Shown here: positions 32,133 through 44,662 of the stretch, one piece after another
Position numbering within the stretch: position 1 is the stretch's first letter
How the letters are laid out: every line of letters begins with the position of its first letter
DNA from: Tamarix chinensis
Lineage: Eukaryota > Streptophyta > Magnoliopsida > Caryophyllales > Tamaricaceae
NCBI GenBank assembly: GCA_030549775.1
Contig: CM060173.1
Coordinates: 6,484,501 to 6,548,500 of the forward strand
Length of the DNA: 64,000 nt
Reading direction: 5' to 3'
Notes under the pieces: model-generated
Database searches by the model: none
The model's input: only the letters and a program-made list of their open reading frames with translations
Told to the model about the DNA's origin: nothing
Translations under genes and position numbers: made by a program

Positions 32133-34260
32133 AATACCAGGGACTGATTTCAAAACAAAAATTTGCCCATTCTTCGACAACCGGATTCAACTTTCCAGGA
32201 ACCAACATCTCTCGGCCATCTTTTCCGGTGAGCCTGCGGTTACATTCCGTTATTCCTTCCTCCTCGTTGCCGTTTGAACCTCAATCTCAGTCACTTACCA
32301 TCCGTTTACTTTTTCGAAAATTTTGAGGAAAGAAAAGAAAGTCTAGTGTAATATATTGCTAAACTAAATAAAATAAAGCAATAGCTTTCCTCATCTAAAA
32401 CTGCGGAAGATTTAGAGAGATAAAATATATATACATGCATGCATGCATGCCTGTGTGCATACGTATAGGAATCCTCTGGCGTCGGATCCCATGGAGAATC
32501 CTGCTCCTGCCAACACAAAGTCTTGGAATCGTACCGTTTTCGGAGTACATTTGACATGTAACAAGATAAATTTATGTAGTAATGTGAACGGTTATAATAT
32601 AAGAATTTTATTTTTAAAAGTCTTTAAAGTTACTGATTAAGATTTGACTCATTATAGATACCTACAAAATGACAAATACACATTCTATATACTATTGAAG
32701 TATTTTTAAAAGTCTTTAAAGTTACTGATTAAGATTTGACTCATTATAGATACCTACAAAATGACAAATACACATTCTATATACTATTAAAGTATTTGCC
32801 CTACTTTAATTGCGTGGTCATGGTCCACGATAGCGATAGGGCAAGACGCATGCCTGCCTTCTCTACCTAATTCAGAGCTCCGTTCCTTGCAGTATTGATG
32901 CTATGTGATTTTCAAAAAGGAAAAAAAAAATAACATAAATGCAAAAGTATAAATTTTATAGGACCAACGAGACGATGGCTTACTACGATGTGACAGCGTT
33001 TACTTACGGATCAAACGGTTTTTTTATTTTATTTTTTTTTATATCAAACAGAATGCCTTTATACAAAAAAAAAAAAAAAAAAAAAGCCTTTTTCCCTGGG
33101 TCGTGTTAGGGGTTATATAATCTAATTGTACTGAATTGAATATTTTAAAGGGTGATCAAGGATATCATAATGACAACTTGGCTTGCTCTTTTTTTTGATA
33201 AGGATGATTAACGTCGTGATGCGTGTTTTTCTAATCAACTAGCAATCGAACCCTGGCGGGTCCAAAATACTACCATGCTCTACTTTATTAATTTACTACA
33301 TTCTTTTTGATGTGATACACATATTTAATTTTATATAAACTATTAAATAAATTTATAATATATAGTAATAAAGTGTTATTTTCTAAATATATGCAACAAT
33401 TAATATATCAAATTTGCTCTGCTTAGAATAAAATAAAGGTCAAAACTCCTTTTTTTATTTATATAATCATAGTAATTGATAAATATATTCAAAAATAGTT
33501 ATTTTACTCTGTGTACATAGTGAACCAAAACAAATGAAGATCAAAGACTGCATCACACGGGTCAAAAAATATTTAATGATAGACGATATATTAAATCATA
33601 GATAATTATTGTTCATTGAAAGTTGCATTAAGAAACCCTTAGTAAAGTTAACATTTCTACATATTCCCTCTGTTTCCTAAACTAGGTCCTATAGTTTTTC
33701 TAAATTTATTTTATAAAAAAATATATTAAGTCATTAAATGCTTTATCAAATTAGAGTATTAAGTAGATAAAGGTAATGAATGTATAGTTACATTAGTTAA
33801 TTTAACTTTCAATATTTTTAAAATTTATTGTTCATTAATGCATGTGTTAAAATATTATAAACATTTTATTGTGAAACAGAGAAAGGAATATATAATTAAA
33901 TTATCATCATGAAAGTAAAAATACCTATTTAATATTTTTTAATCTTATTAAACTACTCCTATTTTTACTTTGTGTAAAGCTGCAAGAACGAAAATATAGT
34001 GTATAAAAAATCACGTGTTGATAGGTGTTATAGTTTTTTTTATATAAGAATTCGCACATGCCACCCCTAGCCAAGAAGAATAAGCAATCTTCTCCATGAA
34101 GGATGTTGGATCTAAACACCGTATCAACTCCTCCATCATCGCATCAGATATTTTTGTCGCTTGTGATTGTATTGAAATTTCCATTAAACGAAGATGATTA
34201 ATCAAACCCTAAATCGCAATTCGAACTCAGTCATGCCGATACGTCGGTCTCTAAACCTTT
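32133..34260. repeat. Segmental repeat, copy C
   Basis: Matches 1-1650 of copy A from GACTGATTTCAAAAC through TAAGCAATCTTCTCCATG, and 3898-4176 of copy B at 33150-33400. It keeps the Stowaway-like MITE (33663-33885). TTTTCCGGTGAGCCTGCGG near 32221 is a donor-like site shared with copy A. No intact gene is seen. Confidence 0.75.
32609..32792. repeat. 92-bp perfect-looking tandem duplication
   Basis: AAAGTCTTTAAAGTTACTG begins two adjacent 92-base units that differ only around GAAGTA/AAAGTA at the end. Copy A lacks it, so it arose after the duplication. Confidence 0.9.
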
Positions 34261-34786
34261 TAATACTACTTTTGTTTTTACTTTGTGTAAAGCTGCGGGT
34301 ACTGACCTTTTGTGTGTAAATGGTCTGCACCCCGTTTCCACTTTCTAAGATTGGTCTATGCCCCTCCTCCCTATTTTTTTTATTTATTTTTTATAATTAA
34401 ATTATTGGTACTCTAAATGATTGATGTTTCTCCTAGAACCAGGGAGTAAAAGACGGGCATTAATACTAAGTGCTCATTTGGTTTGGTACAGGGTAGAAAA
34501 ATTATCTCCATATTTTATATATTTTATGTAATTTATTTAAAATTAAATATTTTTATTTTAATAAATATCCATTTTAGATCTTAATTTGATCTAAAATAGA
34601 TATTTTATTAAAAATATATTTGTTATTATTAAATACTTAATATAAAAGATAAAAAATAGAGGAAATTTTTTTTCACCCCTATTACCTCCATACCAAACAA
34701 GCCCGAAGAGTAAAAATTCTGTATAGTTGGTACGAAAAAGAAACGTAAAAATATTATTTTTAAAAATTTTAAAAATAGAAATAAAA

Positions 34787-34842
<56 letters not shown>

Positions 34843-36204
34843 TTTAAATACTGTCGTTACTAACTCTGCCACATTCATCCATTTTAGCCGAAGCTCCTCT
34901 TTGTGACGCAGCTTAATTCACTCAAACTTTCCCCTCTTCTTCAACTCTTTGTGTTGCATCTCTTATTCCCTTTTTTTTTGTACCTTTGTTGTTGTCCCTA
35001 GCACCTGCCATTTTTGCCGTTTGTGCCTCCCTAGCACCTTCTAAGATAACTGAGCTCATTCCCCTTCTCGGCCAAAAGCTTTTCTTCCTTGATTATTCGA
35101 CCGGTTAGTAAGCCCTAAATTATCTTAGTAGTTTTAGATTATTTTTGTGTAATATTATATGCTAACACATATGTGTTTAAATGTTAAATTCGTAGGTAAT
35201 TTTTGAGAGCTTTGGAGAATACTTCTTTTTGTGTAAGCTCGGATTAGGAGAACTCAATCACTCATAAGACGATAGAATTTATGTGCATAGGAATTTTTAG
35301 ACCTAGAAGCATGTTAGTGTTTTATGCTTTGTAGCATGTATGATAAAATGATAATATATTGAAGGGATGATGTGCATGATCATTGATAATTGAGTTGTAT
35401 TCATGGTAATATGTCAAATATTTTACACCCACATGTCTAAGATTTTGTTAGGATTTCCATTCTTATCATGTTATGATTCAAATTTGATGGTAAATGCCTC
35501 AATGTTTGCTCATGCATGGTAGTTAAGGTTATGATAATTTGCATGATAGCATATGCACATGACTAAAGTTAGCTTATGATAAATTCTATTTACATAACCT
35601 AGGGTTAGAGATATTCCCCTGCATGTACTGTGGTGATAATATTCCTATTAAAATGATTGTTTATCCTTTAAATGTGTACGCATATGCTGCATGAATGATG
35701 CGGTATGTGAGAGTTGCATGATTATGGTTTTGGTGGGTGTAATCCACTAAATGCATGAAAAGCGAAAAATAAAGTTAATCGACAAATTGTAAATATTACC
35801 TATATGCTAAAATAATGTGGAATATTGCCTTTTTCCTACTCATGACAAAACTCTCATAATGATAATTTTTGGCACTAAAAATAAATAAAATGGTGAAACT
35901 AATGTTTAAAGAGTATTTTGGTAATTTTAACCTCATGTATCTTTTACAAATGATTGAAGGCTATGATGGCCTTAGACTTTTGGTAGGTTGACTTTAGCTT
36001 TAACTTGGCTTGACATAGACCTATGACCATAGGGTTTATCTAAATAATTAGAATTAACAAGGAAAAATGGTTAAGTACGGAAAAATAAAAATTATTGTGT
36101 AGTATGTGACTTATGTGATAACCTCATAAAATTAAAGATAAAATGGTAACTATATATATTTATACTAGACTATAAATTAAGCTGGTAAATTATGGGTGTT
36201 ATAA
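34261..36204. other. Non-coding AT-rich region
   Basis: No gene is seen. (AT)n lies at 34791-34840. From 34860 to 35330 it is leader-like (pyrimidine-rich, then CTAAATTATC...GGTAATTTTTGAGAGC), possibly retrotransposon-derived, but no LTR ends can be set. Confidence 0.4.
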
Positions 36205-37065
36205 GGCCTGAACCAAAATGATAAAACGACTCAAAATTCCCTAGACTTGAAAGGACCCAACTCAACCTATAATCAACTTGCAAATAACCCAACTTGAGAA
36301 CAACTTGACCAACTACAATGCAACCCAAGCCCAACTTGATTGCAACATCTAAATACAACTCTCGTGCCCTAATCCCTCATTCTTATACTCTATCCAATTA
36401 ACCACTCTAAGACATTAAATAATACATCTATAGTCCAACAATTGTCTATACAATTACAAAGATGATGTTGGTCATATAGACGAACCACGACTTAAACAAA
36501 TTGACCAAAATCTGGTACCATTATCCCACCAATCCTTAGACCTTTTTTTTTTATATACTAGTTGTTCCTTTTTCCTCACTACATATTCATAGAAGGACCA
36601 AAATACAAATATGATTTGGTTAGGGTTGGAGACTATTTAGGATTAAAAGAATGGTTGGAGGATTGATTAACATATATTTTTATTAATTAAATTATAAAAA
36701 GTCTAATAATGGACACTTATTGGAAAAAATATCAATTGAATTTCAAAAATCACACAAATTTAAGAAAGGCGTGAAATTATTTTATAAACTCAAATATATA
36801 AAAGTCTTGGGTATTAGAGTTAGTTTGAATCTTGATGGATGGAAAAGAGCGAAGATGATAAAAACGAATAAGTCATAGAAATATATTTTTTCTATAAATG
36901 CACAAAATGAATAATAGAGGATTCAAATTATTATAGGTTGATGAGAAATATTTTTATAAAACCAAAAATATATAAATATTTTCTATCTGTATTCATTTAA
37001 TGACTAATGAATTAAAAATGGCAATGACTAAAATTGTCTAATCATGTAAATGAATTTTTTCGCGA
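36205..37065. repeat. Dispersed repeat, copy 1 of an 850-bp pair
   Basis: Aligns with 46970-47815 in the same orientation, e.g. CTCAACCTATAATCAACTTG and GACGAACCACGACTTAAACA. No coding sequence. Unknown transposon class. Confidence 0.8.
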
Positions 37066-38458
37066 TTTAACAATTAAGAAAGAATGGGTGAAACAAGAAT
37101 GAATAGAATTGATGGATGAACTCAATAACATTTTTGGGTCTATTCACAAATTGTGAATAGGTTGAAAATAGTGAAAATATAGGAATCGAAAGAATCACAA
37201 TAAAATATATTTTCTACAGACTATAAACATGATCGATGAAACATTTAAAATTAATACAAATAAAATGAAATTGAATAATAAATAAATATATTTGGAGATG
37301 TGTTACTAGTCCAATCATGTACGGTAATTAGGTATGAGGGAATGGGGTATTACATATAGTGATTTTATAAATTATGATATTTTCTTTCTAAATAGTAGGC
37401 TACTTAGATGTTCCCCTAGATAACTTGTTACTATTTCAAAAGGGATTGCAATGATTCATGATATACATGGTGAGCAAAGATTCTTGTGCATTGTGGCCAT
37501 ACTCAAGTAAGGATTTATGCTTGTGGGATGAGTTGAGATAGTAGTTTAGCTTTTGCGGTTCTATCTTTTGATGGTGTTTTGATTCTAATGGGTTTCAAAT
37601 ATAGTAGAGTTATTTATTATTGATATGTCATAAAATACTTTTGACATTACTATTTGACTTTATTATGGGCTCCTGTTATATTAAGAATGTTGTGGAATTT
37701 TATTTTGGTTTTAATTTGAAGTTGTAACCTTAGCATCTAGTGTAAGTGGAACAATAGTGTCTACTTACACTAGATTAATACTCTAATTTATATTTAGTTT
37801 TCATTTTATTTTCTAAGTATTTTGTGTTTCACAAATGGGTTGGGAGTGTTACATTACAATACACTAGAAAATAGATATTGTACTAGTTTTGGATAATCTA
37901 GTCAAAGTCAAACCAAATATCGCTCTAATTGCTAGCAAACATTTCCAAATCAAAACTTTTAGGTGTCAAATTGAAATTCTAAAATCCAAAATTTGTTATA
38001 TATTCGTGGTGCTTAGGCACCTAAATAATGCAAGAATCAACATCTCTCCATTATTTCAAAACAACTAGAGGTTAGAGCCTCCACTACTACTCCAGAGTGT
38101 AACACATGTCATTTTTCTTTTGAATACATTTCATCTCATTAAAACTATTATAGTCATCATTATCCATACTAGAATATTTCTTTTTTTCGAATAAAAAAAT
38201 TGATAAAGATAATTCCCACTATTAGGCATCTAGTATTTAAAGATATATAAGAGTGAGCAGGCATATCAGTGTATACTAAGTGCATAAGACGTCAAGTTCA
38301 ATTATAAGCTTTATAATTTAATGCTTTTTTTTTTGCTAGACGAAGATCATCATGCAAGGCCCATGATTTAGCCATCAGGCTTTTTGAAATATATACTCCT
38401 ATAATTTATTGATCATAATGATCACTTATAATGCCCCGCCTCAACTATCGATATACAT
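37066..38458. other. Non-coding AT-rich region
   Basis: No gene is seen. GGGGTATTACA near 37345 resembles the 3' end of the LTR family at 7726-13922 (GGGGGATTACA), so old LTR remnants are likely. Confidence 0.35.
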
Positions 38459-38461
38459 TTA

Positions 38462-38839
38462 TGCTCCATTTGGATTAGGGTGAATCAGAGTGAGGGTAAA
38501 CATTAACAATTAACATAGGTGAAAGGAATAGAGGTGAATCAGAATGAATATTTTAAAATATTATTAGGATGACATTAGCCTAACTTGGGTAAATTAGGGT
38601 GAATGTTTTAAAAATCTCGTTTGGATTGAGGTGAATGTATAAAATTAACTTATATTTTTTTATTCACCTCCATTACCCTCGCAATCAGAGGTTAACTAAA
38701 ATAAGATTAACTGGGGTGAACAGAGGTGAAACTTGAACCTTCATTCACCTAGTTGAGATTAACAAAACCCATTCCCTAACAGGATGAATCAATTAGTTTA
38801 CCTTCATTAACCTCTATTTACCTTAAACCAAATGCACCA
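38462..38839. mobile_element. Tourist-like (PIF/Harbinger) MITE, 378 bp
   Basis: The left end TGCTCCATTTGGATTAGGG and the reverse complement of the right end TGGTGCATTTGGTTTAAGG are inverted repeats. Both flanks carry TTA (38459-38461 and 38840-38842), the standard PIF/Harbinger target duplication. The interior is non-coding. Confidence 0.8.
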
Positions 38840-38842
38840 TTA

Positions 38843-39349
38843 GCTTCAAGATATTTGGGGATAGGTGGTGACTAAGCCACTGTAATCATGGTCTTTGTCT
38901 TCATCTTGTTATCCCAATTATTATCCTGCTAATACCCTACATCAACAACCCTTTTAAATTTCTTTCTCTAAGTGGAGCAAGTCATGAATATAAGTATGTA
39001 GAGGCTGGTGACCCATCAAACTATCCATGTTGAAGATTGTTGTCAAAGAGGGCTTATTTCCATAAGTGTGGCTTTTGTTTTAGTAACTTCCGCAACCGAT
39101 GATGAATTTACACATATCAAAATTAGTTATCAATAATAATTATTTATTTTCAAAAATTTTTTAGCCTAAAATGTTTTTAATATAATTAATTATCTTGGAT
39201 AACTAATTTTGATAAATAACTCCAAACAAGATATTAGTGGGTGTGAATTATTTGAGCCCTAAGTAAAGGTAAGGAATGGGTAATTTGATTAAGCTTAGGT
39301 ATGATCTTTTTATTTTTTTTTTCTTTTTTCTTGATGCATAAGCATAAGT
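38843..39349. other. Non-coding spacer
   Basis: No gene is seen between the MITE and the decayed CACTA transposase. Confidence 0.4.
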
Positions 39350-41060
39350 AAGATCTTTCTGGGCAAGAGGTCTACTTGCACGGAGTAGACATGAATATAT
39401 TCCTGGGCTATTTTAATTTGGATGGGTTTGTATGTTGTCCTTGTAAGAATTGTAACGATTATATTTGAAACCCTCTTGGTGTAATTAAAAAGCATATACT
39501 ATGATTTGGGTTTATTCCATTTTATAAGAAATATGTGTATCATCATGAAACAAAGCCAATGTTAGTTGGGGAGGAGAAAGGAAATGAGATGAGCGATATT
39601 TTGGGTGATTTGTTAGGTGGTACTCATGAGCCTCATGGAGATGGCATTGTTGATAATGAATCCTTAGGTGGAGACAATTTTATTAATAAAGATTATAGTA
39701 GGACTTTAGGTGGTTATTTGGGGAACGATAGATATCAATATTATGGAAAAAAATATTTGACGATATGGAGACAAAATTATACCCCAAATGTAAGAATTTA
39801 TCTTCTATAAATTTTTTAGTAAGTTAATGCATCATAAGGTGTTGAACAAGTGGATTAATAAGTCATAATGGACTACTAAAATTGTTGAAAGAAGCTCTTC
39901 TAGAGAGAAATAATTTTCCCATATCACATTACAATGCAAAGAAAATAATGAGTAAGTTAGGTTTAGGATACAAATTAATTCACTGGTGCAGGTTTGATTG
40001 TGCACTTTTGTGGAAGGAAAATGGTGAAAGAAATATTTATCCTGTATGTGGTACCTCTCAATGCTTTGATGGAGGTATGAAGGGAAAAAATATCTCATAA
40101 AGTATTGTGGTACTTTTCTTTGACACTGAGATTGAAGAGGTTATATACTTATGGAGACATTACTAAAGACATGAGATGGAATTTAATTAGGCACTCTAGG
40201 GAGCGAGGGGTGCTAAAACATCTTGTTGATGGATAAACATGGAAATATTTTCATTTAAAGTATTTAAAATTATCTACTGAGCCTAGGAATGTTTGTTTGG
40301 GGTTAACATCTAACAGGTTTGACCCATTTGGCATAAGCATTAATTATAACATGTGGTTGGTAATTATGACTACCTATAACTTTTCCTATGGTGATGCATG
40401 AAAGATCCATTTTTTATGTTATCTCTGTTAATCCCTAATAGTCATGGGACTTCGATAGATATTGATGTATTTCTTAGACTGTTGATTGATAAATTAAAAT
40501 ATTTATGGGTGATAGGAGTTGAGTTTTTGAGAATAAAGTGTTTGAAATGCATCTAGCATTGCTATAAAGTATTAATGATTTTCCTACTCAATCATATCTC
40601 TCAAGATAGACTAGGCAAGGATATCTTGCATACCCTAGTTACAATAAAGATACTTCATTTGTTAGATTGAGAAGTAACATAGGATGTATTGAACATAGAT
40701 GATTTCTTCCAAAAAAATTATCCGATACAAAAAAAAGAAAATTATTTAATGGTAAGGTTGAGAAAAGAAGTCATTCTCAAAAGTTGTCGCTTGTTGATAT
40801 ATTGATATAGTTGATTCATGTACAAGCTCAACCATTTAGGAAATATTTTGGCAAAAGAAAGAAAAGTGCTGATAAATCGAATTGGAAAAAGGAAAAACAT
40901 TCTCTATGAGCTACCATATTGGTCTATGCTTATGCTAAAACATAATTTAAATATCATGCATATTGAAAAGAATGTTTCTTCTTGATGCTCATATCGATCA
41001 CCTAAAGGGGGTGAGATTAGAGTATTTTTTAAATAATAATTCCAAATTAAAATCTTATGA
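39350..41060 (+). pseudogene. Decayed CACTA TNP2-type transposase
   Basis: Scattered frames keep the TNP2 order. There is a transposase-associated domain remnant (FNLDGFVCCPCKNCNDYI, then a stop). Next comes LLKEALLERNNFPISHYNAK with KLGLGYKLIHWCRFDCALLW (39876-40030), then IDIDVFLRLLIDKLKYLW near 40460-40510 (the Asp-rich core). DTSFVRLRSNIGC and a late RKLFNGKVEKRSH follow near 40650-40770. Stops or shifts occur in nearly every segment. It is not a copy of the element at 4629-20958; the residues differ at many places. No CACTA ends were found around it. Confidence 0.75.
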
Positions 41061-42466
41061 GAAATAAGTAGAAAGATGGCAGACAATAAACATGTAATTT
41101 ATAGTGATTTAAGAAACTATATAAAGTTTCTCTACATCCACTACCAAAATATTTTACCTTTTGGATTTGAATCTCTCTTTGTTTATAGTGGGTGTTTGAT
41201 GTTTATCACTCCTCTCTTAGTTTATGAGCCTACAATCTCAATGACCCTCTCGGAGATGATTTATACTTTACCTTTTTATCCTCTTTAAATTTATAAAACT
41301 ACAATCTCAATGACCTCTTTTAGGAATGCTAGACAATGGACCACTGTTCCCTTGTGTTTGTGATGATGAGTTCGAATTAATAAAATAAAAATCTTCACTA
41401 GATAACATATGAAGTAAGCAATCACTACTGAAGATTTTTATGTAGCTAGAGAAATAATAATTGTAAGTGTGTGATCACTCTAGCTAAATATAAAGAAAAA
41501 AAAGCATTAAAGAAGTTTGATTTGGATTTAAAAGTGTAAATTTAAAACCATCTTTGATTCTTTATAAAATGTAAAAATGATGATTTTAAAAGAGTTGTGA
41601 TATCTTGATTGATGATTATTGAATTCTAACAATTCTTATTTGTAGTGGTAAAATATGAGAAAAATCGGCACTTGCTATTGGATGTAAGATGTAATCTGGT
41701 GGTCTATTTTCAACAGGCAGAAAATCTAAAAAATGTCCAAGCTAGTGATCAGTATTCAAACTCGTAGACTAGTTTTAAGAAACCAATTGATAAGTGGAGT
41801 CATTTTTCGACACTGTATATATTTATAAAAAAAGAAGAAGAAGAAGACCATAACTTGAGCTATAGAGCTTAAAGTTGTATGCCATTTTTCCCCTATAGAG
41901 TAGACATCTTAAGCTTTCCAAATAAATATTATTCATCCAAAAATTATTTCTATGAAATTTATGCTGAAATTTTCAAGGTAGATCATATGGAAAATTATGT
42001 AAAATCAAATAAATTTATGACAATCTTTTGCACAAATACTTTAAAACATTTTTTATGCATGAAATTACTTTAAGATCTTTTTAAATAATAATCAAATAGG
42101 ATTAGAATCATCAAATCATTGGAATATCTAAGTGCTTAATATGTAAATCATATGTACATAAAACCTAAGACTGTAACATACTCTTTAAAGCTTGAGTATT
42201 GGTATATTGAGCACACTTACTTATCCTTTTATAGTTTGTGTATTAGACATATGTAACAGAAGTAATTGAAGGTAGAGTCTTATTTTTTCCTCCTTGTTGG
42301 TTTTTGCCTTGCTCTTTGGATATGTTTTGTAAACTTGATCTCATTAACACTCCTTAACTTAGTTAAGAGTTGAATACTTCAATTTTTCATATGATACACA
42401 TGCACACTTAACAAGATAAGTTAAATTCACAATTAAGTTTGTTATCATCAAAACAAAGGTTGATTA
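41061..42466. other. Non-coding region downstream of the decayed transposase
   Basis: ACTACAATCTCAATGACC occurs twice (near 41228 and 41300). Otherwise there is AT-rich DNA with only short frames and no recognised gene. Confidence 0.4.
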
Positions 42467-44662
42467 TGTAACACCCCCAAAATTCACTACTTGAAAATTT
42501 CATTTTATTTAAAGAGAATAGCATAAGCAAAAAAGCAAAATCGTGAATTTTAGGGATATTACCATCACACTTAGTAACAGATTGGTTTGCTCCTACCGTT
42601 TCAGTATCAAGTGCTAAGGCTAAAAAAAATATAATTTACTCAATTAAGACTTTATTTTAATCAGAGTAGCGCATTAAATTCTTCATAAGAATAAGACCCA
42701 CTTATGGTAGTTACAAATATAAGGATTAAATTTAAATAAGGAAATAAAAGGTGAAAGCGTGCAACCCTAAAAGTTTCCGGATAATCCGTACGCTATTTCC
42801 CGGTGTCCTATTGAATAGCACCTGAAGTAGACCTGCAAGGGGCACTACCCATTGAACAGGCAGGGGCCCATGAATGGAACCCTTCAGTACTATGGTACTG
42901 ATTAATCCCTTTAAACCAAACTGAAAGGTAGACCCGCATATAACACATAATACATAAACCATAGAGAATGATAACATACGGACTAATACACGAGGCAACA
43001 CTTCATACAATAAGGAATGCATATAAAAAATCCATATACTTTGCAAATCTATCACATACCCAAGTAAGGACAAGCACTAAAGCCAAAATCATATCATGTA
43101 AATAGGTCATAACGTGAAATGAATACTTTTGGTCTTAAGCCATTAATTAATCATTATTCAATCATCGTCTTTGAATTATATCCATGTGAGTGTGGGAACC
43201 CCACTATTATAGCCGGTGGATTAGAAACATACAGGATAGCATGCACCTAACTACTATTATTTTTCGGTGGATCGGTCTCCAGGGCTGCCTGCACCTAACT
43301 ACTATTATTCGCCAGTGGACCAGTTTGGTCCTGACTCACATAGTGTTCCATTATAAGTGATTAGTGTCTTCCCATAATTTATTAATATCCCACGTTTGGT
43401 TTATTGAGCTCGGGATCCCCCACTATTATAGTTGGTGGATTGGAAACATACAGGGCAACATGCACCTGACCACTATTATTAGCCGGTTGATTGATCTTTA
43501 AGACATCTTGCACCTCGCCATTATTATGCCGGTAGATTGGTTTGGACCCGGCTCAATAATCTTTCACTTTACATAATTAGGACTTTATTCATGTCTTATT
43601 CAAGGGGTCCATTTATTTCATTCGAGGGAAGGAAAAAAGGTCACAAATCCAAAAGCACAAGATATACTAGCCCAAGAATCAAGCATTTCATATCAAGGAT
43701 CATAACACACATAAAACCCTAACACGTATTTCAAACATATATAACACACATTTCCATGCATACTTACAAACTAGGAACCTCTTGCATAATTATGAGATAA
43801 ACACTACATCATATCCTTAATCATCCATCCAATCCTACGTTATGCCCTGCTCTTATGAGACTCATTGATTTATCGAATACCCTTATCTTATTATTCACCA
43901 TTATTTATGTCTGATTATGAAATTCATTTAATCCATTAGCATGTGAAACATAAGTTACCGATTTACCCCTATCATCTTTACAAAATTACTAAAGTACCCC
44001 TTGTATATAAAATTACCAAGTCACTTCTCTTCATTTGTTAATTTACCATATTACCCTTCATATTTGCATAATTACCAAATTACCCCCTTGCATGTGTTAG
44101 ATTACCAAATCATCCTCTATACTTATTAAATTGCCAACTTTACCTCTCATACTTGTTGAGTTACCAATTTATCCTTCTAGTTGGTTAAATTGCCATACTA
44201 CCCTTCATATTTATTTAAATTACCAAATTACCCCTCAGGCTTATTTAGTTCCCAAATCACCCTTCATACTTGTTACATTTACCAAATTACCCATTTGGTT
44301 AGTTAAATTACCGAATTACCCTTTTGGTTGATTAATTTACCACGTTGCCCTTCGTACTTATTGAAATTACCAAATTACCCTTTTTGTCAGTTAATTTACC
44401 AGTTTGCCCTCCTTACTTATTAAAACTTACTAAGTCACCCTTTCGATTGATCACATTACCATTTTACCCCCTTCACTTTATATAATTACCACAATACCCT
44501 TCCTTTATATCAAATTACCATTTTACCCCTTTACTTTACATAATTACCAAAATACCCTTGAATTACCATTTTCTCCCTTTACTTTACATAATTACCAAAA
44601 TACCCTTCCTTTATACCAAATAACCATTTTACCCTTTTTCCTAACATAATTACCAAAATACT
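42467..44662 (+). mobile_element. Truncated LTR, same family as 7726-13922 (copy 2)
   Basis: Starts TGTAACACCCCCAAAATTC and follows the family through TTAGTAACAGATTGG, CTCCTACCGTTTCAG and the CACTATTATAGCCGGTGG blocks (43195-43550). After about 43960 it becomes a minisatellite, and it ends where the next family member starts at 44663. No 3' terminus is seen. Confidence 0.7.
43960..44660. repeat. AATTACCAAATTACCC minisatellite
   Basis: About 20 imperfect units of 30-36 bases with the core AATTACCAAATTACCCTT. It belongs to the LTR fragment but has no counterpart in the 7726 copy, where an AAACCCTAA minisatellite occupies a similar place. Confidence 0.8.

Noticed and set aside
41076..41288. 70-codon frame downstream of the decayed transposase
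   Set aside because: No recognisable motif and an AT-rich background; it may be transposase debris but cannot be supported.
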